NCBI GenBank assembly: GCA_964456445.1
Contig: CAYWBI010000216.1
Coordinates: forward strand, 1 to 5,945
Source: CAYWBI01 sp964456445
GTDB lineage: Bacteria > Calditrichota > Calditrichia > Calditrichales > J004
Length of the DNA stretch: 5,945 bases
Direction: 5' to 3'
Shown here piece by piece: positions 1-5,717 of the stretch. The notes beneath the pieces are model-generated. The model was given only the letters and a program-made list of their open reading frames with translations, searched no databases and had not been told where the DNA came from. A program made the translations under genes and the position numbers. Every line of letters starts with the position of its first letter. The first letter of the stretch is position 1.

Positions 1-110
1 TAATTTACAATAATTTGGGACACCTTTCATTTTTTTTACTTTAGACATTTAGGTGGTAATATGAATACCAGGCGTTTATAACTTTCATAATTGTGATGAA
101 TTTAATAACC

Positions 111-114
111 GGAG
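111..114 (+). promoter_or_regulatory. Ribosome binding site that decides the TTG start of the GT32-like gene
   Basis: GGAG lies 9 nt upstream of a TTG at 124. In the same frame the upstream sequence is full of stops (79, 88, 94, 97, 103, 106), so no earlier start is possible. The family's N-terminal motif (IPKILHQTW) begins three residues after this TTG, so a later start would cut into the conserved fold. TTG with this Shine-Dalgarno is therefore the best start. Confidence 0.7.
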
Positions 115-123
115 ATTAAAACT

Positions 124-846
124 TTGACGCAGATCCCAAAAATTTTGCATCAAACCTGGAGAACGCCTTTCATTCCACAAAAATGGCAAAAATATAGCCA
201 GGGTGCACAAAACATATATAGAGACTGGAAATATATTTTATGGGATGATACGAAAATGATCCGATTTGTAAAGGAAAAATTCCCCGACTTTTATCCTGTT
301 TGGTTGGCATTCCCAAAAATGATCATGAAAGTCGATACATTTCGTTACCTGCTGATGTATGAAATAGGGGGAATGTATTTTGATTTGGATTATGAGATGT
401 TAAAGCCCTATGATTTTTCGAATAAACAGGTTGTCTTACCAAAAGAGCGCAGTTTCTCTTATGGCGACAATACAGATGATATTGGCAATTGTATTTTTGC
501 TTCCATCCCAAAGCATATTTTTTGGAAAGACGTTATCGATGCCCTGATGGATAAACCACCTCAGGTTTGCTCTTATATTGATGTTGGGGGCGCAACGGGT
601 CCGGCGTTTTTAACCAAAATATATAAGGCGGATACGAAACGCTATGCAGATATTATAACACCGGAACGGATAAATTTTCATCCTCTGCCACCGCACAATA
701 AAAAGGATTATCAGTTACTCATTAACAGCGACGTTTATGGCATCCATCATGGTTGGGGTTCCTGGAAGGAACGATTGACCCTTGTATATTTGAAAAAGAA
801 AATTCAAAAGGTTATGAAAGCAACTGTTATTAATATAAACCCATAA
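124..846 (+). CDS. GT32-like glycosyltransferase (Gly_transf_sug/OCH1-like), DXD type
   Basis: Predicted cytoplasmic or membrane-associated glycosyltransferase that would move a sugar from a nucleotide-sugar donor to a growing surface glycan; donor and acceptor cannot be told from sequence. The 240-aa protein carries the family signature: IPKILHQTW at residues 4-12, a W-x-Y-x-LWDD segment at about 35-42, D71-x-x-R74-Y, the GG pair at 82-83, and the metal and nucleotide-sugar binding D87-L-D89. Further on come GATGP (156-160) and HHGWGSW (208-214), which match the C-terminal acceptor and metal-site region of this family. The length is typical for a single-domain bacterial member, and there is no signal peptide. 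It starts at TTG with a good Shine-Dalgarno. The gene is AT-rich (18 G/C in the 60 bases 181-240), as is common for polysaccharide genes. A GT2-like gene follows after 54 nt, suggesting one operon. The family call is firm; the role in capsule, O-antigen or protein glycosylation is inference. Confidence 0.9.
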   Translation: MTQIPKILHQTWRTPFIPQKWQKYSQGAQNIYRDWKYILWDDTKMIRFVKEKFPDFYPVWLAFPKMIMKVDTFRYLLMYEIGGMYFDLDYEMLKPYDFSNKQVVLPKERSFSYGDNTDDIGNCIFASIPKHIFWKDVIDALMDKPPQVCSYIDVGGATGPAFLTKIYKADTKRYADIITPERINFHPLPPHNKKDYQLLINSDVYGIHHGWGSWKERLTLVYLKKKIQKVMKATVININP

Positions 847-900
847 CTTTAATTCGACTAAAGGCAATATTTTAAAAACGTAGTTTAACAGGGAAGAAGA

Positions 901-1776
901 ATGAAAATGAAAGTAAGCGGCTTTACCATTATCCGAAATGCCATTCTCTATGATTATCCGGTTATAGAATCTATTCTGTCCATTTTGCCAATAGTTGATG
1001 AATTTATTGTAGCAGTAGGTCAATCAAATGACGCAACGCTTGATTTGATCCGTTCTATCGAATCAACCAAAATACATATCCTGGAAACTACATGGGACGA
1101 TTCTCTGCGCCAGGGCGGACAGGTGCTTGCCAATGAAACAGACAAAGCTTATCATGCGATTTCAAAAGATAGTGATTGGGCTTTCTATATTCAGTCCGAT
1201 GAAATAGTTCATGAAAAATATTTGGATGACATCCATGCCCAAATGGAAATGTACAGGACGCATCACAACGTACAAGGATTGTTATTAAAATATAAACATT
1301 TTTATGGTTCCTATGACTATATTGGCAGTTCAAGACGTTGGTACCGCAATGAGATACGTATTATTCGAAATCTACCGGAAATCCATTCCTATCGTGACGC
1401 ACAAGGTTTTCGTATCGGAGAACGTAAATTAAATGTTAAAGCGATCAATGCCGAAATTTATCATTACGGCTGGGTAAAACCTCCGAAAATTCAACAGCTT
1501 AAACAAAAAACTTTCAATAAACTATGGCACAATGATTCATGGGTAGAACAAAATATCCCGGATGTCGACTCCTTTGATTATTCCAGGATAGATACCCTTG
1601 CGCTGTTTAAGGGTACCCACCCACGGGTAATGCAAAAAAGGATTCAAAAGATGAACTGGCATTTTTCTTTCGATCCGACTCAAAAAAAATTATCACTCAA
1701 AAACCGTCTGCTGGAAGGTATCGAAAAACGGACCGGCTATAGAATCGGCGAATACAAAAACTACCATCTTATTTAA
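901..1776 (+). CDS. GT2-like glycosyltransferase (GT-A fold)
   Basis: Predicted inverting-type glycosyltransferase of the GT2 clan acting on a surface glycan; substrate unknown. The 291-aa protein opens with a beta strand and the FTIIRNA motif (8-14), then VDEFIVAVGQSNDAT (32-46), which forms the nucleotide-binding start of the fold. The DXD-equivalent is QSDE at 98-101, preceded by the hydrophobic strand WAFYI (93-97). A histidine-containing EIYHYGW (185-191) follows, as seen in relatives where it lies near the metal site. The C-terminal 90 residues are basic and probably helical, with no clear membrane segment. Two starts are possible: ATG 901 with the purine-rich AGAAGA abutting it, or ATG 907, which sits a better 10 nt from GGGAAG (891-896); the difference is two residues. 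The gene shares strand and AT-rich composition with the GT32-like gene upstream, so the two probably act in the same pathway. Family call firm, pathway inferred. Confidence 0.88.
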   Translation: MKMKVSGFTIIRNAILYDYPVIESILSILPIVDEFIVAVGQSNDATLDLIRSIESTKIHILETTWDDSLRQGGQVLANETDKAYHAISKDSDWAFYIQSDEIVHEKYLDDIHAQMEMYRTHHNVQGLLLKYKHFYGSYDYIGSSRRWYRNEIRIIRNLPEIHSYRDAQGFRIGERKLNVKAINAEIYHYGWVKPPKIQQLKQKTFNKLWHNDSWVEQNIPDVDSFDYSRIDTLALFKGTHPRVMQKRIQKMNWHFSFDPTQKKLSLKNRLLEGIEKRTGYRIGEYKNYHLI

Positions 1777-1910
1777 GGTTAATCAATGATTATTCCCCTA
1801 AATTTAATATGACATCCACTGACATCTCAATAACTTTTCCGATATTTTTTCTCATCTAAGCAAAACACCTTCTTCGGGTTCTTTATCTCCAAATTTCCTT
1901 CAGAATTGCT

Positions 1911-1939
1911 TTGTATCTTCATTGGTAAGTCAATATTAT
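1911..1939 (+). promoter_or_regulatory. Candidate sigma70-type promoter for the lipoprotein/receptor pair
   Basis: TTGTAT (1911-1916) and TATTAT (1934-1939) are separated by 17 nt. The -10 box matches TATAAT at 5 of 6 positions; the -35 matches only its TTG core. Transcription would begin at about 1946, just upstream of the Shine-Dalgarno at 1952. The site lies in the 185-nt gap (1777-1961) where gene content and base composition change, where an operon start is expected. I saw no Bacteroidota-type TAnnTTTG box there. AT-rich DNA gives such matches by chance, so this is a weak call. Confidence 0.3.
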
Positions 1940-1951
1940 TTAGCCAAATGT

Positions 1952-1956
1952 GGAGG
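1952..1956 (+). promoter_or_regulatory. Ribosome binding site that selects ATG 1962 over GTG 1950
   Basis: GGAGG lies 5 nt before the ATG at 1962. A longer frame opens at GTG 1950, but that codon would put the Shine-Dalgarno inside the coding sequence and place four residues (MEVP) ahead of a clean lipoprotein signal peptide. ATG 1962 is therefore preferred. Confidence 0.75.
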
Positions 1957-1961
1957 TTCCC

Positions 1962-3101
1962 ATGAAAACCCTATTTGTTTTGTTAATCAGCCTGTTTTTC
2001 GTTTTTTCCTGTAAAACACCTAAACATACCCAGGCGCCGCAACAGGTGCGGAAGCAATTAAAAAACCTGTACCCCAAAGCCGAAGAAATTAAATGGGACA
2101 AGGAAGACGTCCATTTCGAAGCCAACTTCGAAGTGGATGACGTGGAAATGTCGGTCATCTTTGACGCAAACGGCAAGGTGCTGGAAACTGAAACGGAAAT
2201 CGAAAAAGACGCTTTGCCGGCCCCGGTGCAAGAGGCCCTGTCAAAAGATTTTGCCGGTTACGATATCGACGAAGCTGCTAAAATAGTCAGGAATGGTAAA
2301 ACGACCTTTGAAGCCCAGGTGGAAAAGGATGAGAACAAATTGGACGCCATTTACAGTGCCGCCGGCACGTTGATCAAAAAAGTTGAGAAGCAGGAAGAAG
2401 GCGAAGAATCGGAAAAGGCCGAAAGCGGCGAGAACGAAGAGAAAGGAAAAAGCGAACAACATGAGAAATCTGAAACGGCAAGCGATTGGCAAAAAACATT
2501 TGCCGTGGACAAGAGTAGCTTAAAAAACACGGGCACCAATCCGTATTTCATCTTGCGACCGGGCTACCGGCTTACCCTAAGCGGTAAGGAAGACGGTAAA
2601 AAAGTGGATCTGGTCATCACGGTTTTAAATGAAACGCAAATGATTGACGGCGTGGAAACGCGCATAGTAGAAGAGCGGGAAAGCCATAATGGTTCGCTGG
2701 TCGAAGTTTCCCGCAATTTTTATGCTATCGACCCGGCCAGCAATAATGTGTATTATTTTGGCGAAGCTGTGGATATTTACAAGGACGGCAAAGTGGTCGG
2801 TCATGGAGGCGCCTGGCAATCGGGTACAAACGGCGCCCATTTCGGTTTGATGATGCTGGGTCAGCCGCAGGTTGAGCAAAAATATTATCAGGAAGTGGCT
2901 CCGGGAATTGCCATGGACCGTGCCGAAGTGGAATCGTTAAGCAAAACGCTGGCCACCCCTGCCGGCCGTTTCAGCAATTGCCTGAAGACCGAAGAGACCA
3001 CTCCGCTGGAAGCCGGTGTTAAAGAATACAAAATGTACGTCCCGGGTGTGGGTTTGATTTTGGATGGGTCATTAAAATTATCAAAATATGGCATTAGGTA
3101 G
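1962..3101 (+). CDS. Predicted lipoprotein: PepSY-like repeats plus conserved C-terminal domain of unknown function
   Basis: Probable membrane-anchored lipoprotein of 379 aa. Residues 1-16 (MKTLFVLLISLFFVFS) form a type II signal peptide with Cys17 as the lipidated residue; the lipobox VFSC is non-canonical at -2 but acceptable. Residues about 28-140 look like two PepSY-like units. The first has LKNLYPKAEEIKW (33-45) and MSVIFDANGKVLETE (63-77); the second has VQEALSKDFAGYDIDEA (89-105) and LDAIYSAAGTLIKK (127-140). Such domains occur in secreted Bacteroidota proteins of mostly unknown function. Residues about 141-175 are a Glu/Lys/Ser-rich charged linker. Residues about 176-379 form a compact domain with NPYFILRPGY (193-202), GVETRIVEERE (230-240), VYYFGEAVDIYKDGK (263-277) and YYQEVAPGIAMDRAE (308-322). 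I have an impression of similar stretches in hypothetical proteins of other phyla but know of no assigned function. The gene ends 29 nt before a TonB-dependent receptor, so a surface partnership is likely. The biochemical role is unknown. Confidence 0.82.
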   Translation: MKTLFVLLISLFFVFSCKTPKHTQAPQQVRKQLKNLYPKAEEIKWDKEDVHFEANFEVDDVEMSVIFDANGKVLETETEIEKDALPAPVQEALSKDFAGYDIDEAAKIVRNGKTTFEAQVEKDENKLDAIYSAAGTLIKKVEKQEEGEESEKAESGENEEKGKSEQHEKSETASDWQKTFAVDKSSLKNTGTNPYFILRPGYRLTLSGKEDGKKVDLVITVLNETQMIDGVETRIVEERESHNGSLVEVSRNFYAIDPASNNVYYFGEAVDIYKDGKVVGHGGAWQSGTNGAHFGLMMLGQPQVEQKYYQEVAPGIAMDRAEVESLSKTLATPAGRFSNCLKTEETTPLEAGVKEYKMYVPGVGLILDGSLKLSKYGIR

Positions 3102-3130
3102 GCAACACTCTTACCGTGGATAAAAAACTA

Positions 3131-5293
3131 ATGAAAAAAATCATACTTTTTTCTCTAATTACATTCGTCACCAGTGTCATCGCACAAAATAAAATTACGG
3201 TATCAGTAGAGAATGCCGCTGATAGAAAGCCACTGGCCGGGGCCAATGTATATTTCGATTCCCTACAAATCGGTGCATCGACCGATGCCGGAGGGTGGGC
3301 TACTATAACCGGTATCCCCAATGGTCAACACACGCTTCTCGTTTCCTATATTGGCTATCAAACCAAAAAAATCCCCTTAACCTTTTCGCCCCAAAAAACG
3401 GGAAGCCGTTTAACCGTTTTACTGGAGCCCGCCCCCTTTAGCAGCGAACAAATCGTGGTCACTTCCACACGCAATAACAGTATCGTAGCCAAAACGCCGG
3501 TGCGCATCGAAGTGCTGGGCAAAGAAGAAGTGAATGAAGAAATCGCCATCCGTCCGGGCAATCTGTCCAAATTTCTTGGCGAATCGAGCAGCATTATTAC
3601 GCAGCAGACTTCGGCGGTGAGCGGCGCGGTCAGTTTTCGTCTGCAGGGCCTGCCGGCCCGTTACACGCAAATGCTCAAAGACGGCTTCCCCGATTTCAGC
3701 GGTCTGACTGCGGGATTCAGTCCCCTGCAAATTCCACCGCTGGATTTAAAACAGATTGAAATCACGCGCGGTTCCTATTCCACCCTGTTCACCAACGGCG
3801 CCGTGGCCGGCATTGTCAATCTGATTAGCAGAACACCTTCCGTTAAACCGCAATGGGATTTGCTTCTAAATCAAACTAACCGCCAGGGCAGGGATGTCAG
3901 TTCTTTTTACAGCGCAAAATACGGCCGGGCCGGTTTGACTTTTCTGGTGAGTCAAAGCATTCAAAATGCCGTGGATGTGGATGGCGACGGCTTTAGCGAT
4001 TTGCCGCAATTCCGGCAGACCACGGTCAATCCCAGGTTTTTTTATAATTTCGATAAAAGCACTTCTTTGATGATTGGCTTGACGTCTTTTTTTGAAAACC
4101 GCAGCGGCGGCGATATGCATGTACTGAAATACGGCGCGGACAGCGCGCATGTGTACTCGGAAGAATATGCCACCAAACGGCTGGGGCTGAATCTGCGCTT
4201 TCAGAAAGAATTTACGGACAGCGCCGCGCTTACCTTTAAGACATCCTTCCAGAATTTTAAGCTGGATGCGGCCTTCCCGGAAAGCTATTTTTCGGGTCTG
4301 CAAAATTACGGCTTTGCCGAGCTCAGCTATTTTAAGCCCTGGAAAAGTCATAAGTGGGTTGGCGGTCTCTCTTTGATTCATAATGATTTTACACAGCGGC
4401 GACAAATTATGAACCGTTTGTACAATCAACGATTCACAACCATCGGCTTGTTTGCGCAGGACGACTGGGATTTTGCCCGGCGCTGGACGCTGCACGGCGG
4501 GGTACGCTGGGATTACCGTTCGGATAGGCATTCCTTCTTTTTGCCCCATGCTGCGCTTTTATTTAACGCCGCCCGAAATTTCAAATTGCGCCTTTCCGGT
4601 GGATATGGCTACAGCGTGCCCGCTCTCGGCGATGTCGCGCCATCCAACGCCTTTTACCGCTATCGAATCAATCCGTTGGTTCATTTGCATGCGGAAACAT
4701 CCCGTGATATATCGCTGGACGGTACCTTCCATTTTGCCGAAGATGAATTTGCGCTCAGCCTGAATCAGGTATTTTATGCCACCTGGGTAGATGATGCTCA
4801 GTTTGCCCTAACCAGCTCTCCTTCCGTTCCCGTTTCGTTTTACGATGCGCCCGTATGGGCCCGCGGCGCGGAAACACATCTGATTATGAACATAGATGAG
4901 TTGGAAGTGTTTGTGGATTACAATTACGCGGATGTACAGCGCACGATATCACATTCCGGGGAATCATTGCCTTTTACACCCAAGCATAAACTAAATACGA
5001 CCATAAGCTACGAAGAAGAAGGCAGTTGGCGCACGGGGCTCGAAGCCTTTTACACGGGCGAACAATTTTTGCCGGACGGCAGCAAAGGCCGTGATTATGT
5101 TGTCTTCGGACTGATGTTCGAAAAAGAATTTCCCAAGTTTTCGCTCATCTTTAATGTGGAAAATGTACTGGACGTGCGCCAGAGCCGTTACGAAAACATC
5201 GTGCAGCCCCCGCTAACCGCGCCGCGCTTTGCCGATTTGTACATGCCTGCAGACGGTCGCGTAGCCAATCTTGTTTTATGGATAAAACTCTAA
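3131..5293 (+). CDS. TonB-dependent outer-membrane receptor with carboxypeptidase-regulatory-like N-terminal domain
   Basis: Outer-membrane beta-barrel transporter powered by the TonB-ExbB-ExbD complex; the ligand (siderophore, haem, cobalamin, metal chelate or glycan) cannot be assigned. The 720-aa protein has a signal peptide (MKKIILFSLITFVTSVIA, likely cleaved before Q19). A CarboxypepD_reg-like Ig-fold domain follows at about 21-100 (PLAGANVYFDSLQIGASTDA, then a GIPNGQHTLLVSYIGY strand pair). EQIVVTSTR (106-114) resembles a TonB box. The plug is at about 120-235, with QGLPARYTQMLKDG (172-185), IPPLDLKQIEITRGSYSTLF (201-220) and GAVAGIVNLISR (223-234). The barrel contains a DVDGDGFSD loop (282-290) and a closing NVENVLDVRQSRY segment. 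The last residue is Leu, not the usual aromatic. An upstream GTG at 3116 would add five residues before the signal peptide; ATG 3131 gives a cleaner leader. The gene is GC-rich (43 of 60 bases at 3601-3660). There is no SusD-like neighbour, so this is not a classical polysaccharide utilisation locus. Confidence 0.93.
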   Translation: MKKIILFSLITFVTSVIAQNKITVSVENAADRKPLAGANVYFDSLQIGASTDAGGWATITGIPNGQHTLLVSYIGYQTKKIPLTFSPQKTGSRLTVLLEPAPFSSEQIVVTSTRNNSIVAKTPVRIEVLGKEEVNEEIAIRPGNLSKFLGESSSIITQQTSAVSGAVSFRLQGLPARYTQMLKDGFPDFSGLTAGFSPLQIPPLDLKQIEITRGSYSTLFTNGAVAGIVNLISRTPSVKPQWDLLLNQTNRQGRDVSSFYSAKYGRAGLTFLVSQSIQNAVDVDGDGFSDLPQFRQTTVNPRFFYNFDKSTSLMIGLTSFFENRSGGDMHVLKYGADSAHVYSEEYATKRLGLNLRFQKEFTDSAALTFKTSFQNFKLDAAFPESYFSGLQNYGFAELSYFKPWKSHKWVGGLSLIHNDFTQRRQIMNRLYNQRFTTIGLFAQDDWDFARRWTLHGGVRWDYRSDRHSFFLPHAALLFNAARNFKLRLSGGYGYSVPALGDVAPSNAFYRYRINPLVHLHAETSRDISLDGTFHFAEDEFALSLNQVFYATWVDDAQFALTSSPSVPVSFYDAPVWARGAETHLIMNIDELEVFVDYNYADVQRTISHSGESLPFTPKHKLNTTISYEEEGSWRTGLEAFYTGEQFLPDGSKGRDYVVFGLMFEKEFPKFSLIFNVENVLDVRQSRYENIVQPPLTAPRFADLYMPADGRVANLVLWIKL

Positions 5294-5418
5294 CCAACCG
5301 ATAGTGTCAAAAGTTATATGAAAAAATGAAAAGTGAAAATTATCATCTCTTCCATGTGACATCGAAGATATTTACTGGCAGAGATCCCATCAAGAACCAG
5401 GAGCAGGAAAATAAATGA
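5294..5418. other. Intergenic stretch after the receptor gene, no intact gene
   Basis: Composition drops sharply to AT-rich immediately after the receptor stop codon. No convincing rho-independent terminator is visible. A 30-codon frame (ATG 5326 to TGA 5416) lies in the same phase as the transposase remnant that follows. It could be a scrambled or deleted N-terminal piece of it, but its residues (for example FHVTSKIFTGRDPIKN) match only vaguely, so it is not called as a gene. Confidence 0.4.
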
Positions 5419-5646
5419 TACCAAAAGAACAACAAAAAATATATTCAGGGCAAATTCTCATGGCAGGATGGTGATGGTGCATTTACCTATTCATAACCAC
5501 AGATAGACATGTTTGTGAAATATATATTGAACCAACCGGAACATCACAGGAAACAATCATTCAAAGATAAATATTTGTTGTTTTTAAAGAACTTTGACGT
5601 GGATTATAACCTGAAATATCTTTTTGAATAGTATGATAATGTATAA
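5419..5646 (+). pseudogene. tnpA: IS200/IS605-type Y1 transposase remnant (C-terminal part)
   Basis: Read in the phase of 5419, the sequence gives QGKFSWQDGDGAFTYS, a stop (TAA 5494), PQIDMF, then KYILNQPEHHRKQSFKDKY, FLKNFDVDYNLKYLFE, a stop (TAG 5629), and YDNV with a final TAA at 5644-5646. This is the familiar C-terminal half of Y1 (HUH-superfamily) transposases of the IS200 group, which cut single-stranded DNA with a single tyrosine. The catalytic Tyr (codon 5521-5523) and the Gln four residues later (5533-5535) are still present. Relatives usually read YSxSQ and LFEWY, so both stops look like single-base decay (for example AAA to TAA and TGG to TAG). The N-terminal half, including the HUH metal-binding motif (typically PDHIHIL-like), is missing. 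The gene is dead and probably also carries a deletion. It was not found as an intact frame because of the stops. Hairpin repeats begin 5 nt after its end. Confidence 0.85.
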
Positions 5647-5651
5647 ATGTC

Positions 5652-5716
5652 AGGGCTCCGCCCCTATTGTATTTTCACCATTTGATCAGCTACGAAGATT
5701 ATGGGGCTAACGCCCC
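5652..5716 (-). repeat. Inverted, diverged copy of the hairpin repeat unit
   Basis: Read on the minus strand, this stretch begins with the hairpin GGGGCGTTAGCCCC (5716-5703), continues through AATCTTCGTAG (5700-5690), and ends with AGGGGCGGAGCCCT (5665-5652). The same three blocks occur in the same order in the plus-strand units to the right (AGGGGCGTAGCCCT, AATCTTCGTAG, next AGGGGCGTAGCCCT). It is therefore an older unit in the opposite orientation, sharing the hairpin at 5703-5716 with the first plus-strand unit. The hairpin-to-hairpin interior is a few bases shorter than in the plus-strand units. Confidence 0.75.
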
Positions 5717-5717
5717 A
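5702..5717. repeat. Perfect GC-rich hairpin at the turning point of the repeat array
   Basis: TGGGGC and GCCCCA pair perfectly around the loop TAAC, giving a 6-bp stem. Unlike the other hairpins in the array, it has no bulge and is nearly symmetric, which lets it serve as the shared head of the inverted unit on its left and the direct units on its right. It could also act as a transcription attenuator or mRNA stabiliser in either direction, but no T-tract follows it. Confidence 0.7.

Noticed and set aside
1777..1796. Terminator after the GT2-like gene
   Set aside because: GGTTAATCAATGATTATTCC can form a short mismatched stem, but it is AT-rich, weak and not followed by a T-run.
1812..1829. 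Direct repeat GACATC-CACT-GACATC as an operator
   Set aside because: Two 6-mers in an AT-rich spacer are easily due to chance, and they lie far upstream of the candidate promoter.
3866..4549. Long minus-strand open frame opposite the receptor gene (227 aa)
   Set aside because: It lies wholly inside the well-supported receptor gene, has no recognisable domain, and is explained by the GC-rich codon use of that gene.
4452..4763. Plus-strand 103-aa frame inside the receptor gene
   Set aside because: An out-of-phase shadow of the barrel-coding sequence with no family motif.
5326..5418. Small 30-aa gene (ATG 5326 to TGA 5416)
   Set aside because: No Shine-Dalgarno stands out and no family is recognisable. 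Its phase matches the transposase remnant, so it is more likely debris of that gene.
5652..5680. Rho-independent terminator for the transposase or receptor transcript
   Set aside because: The hairpin is GC-rich but short and bulged, the downstream T-run is interrupted, and the same hairpin recurs many times, so repeat identity is the better explanation.
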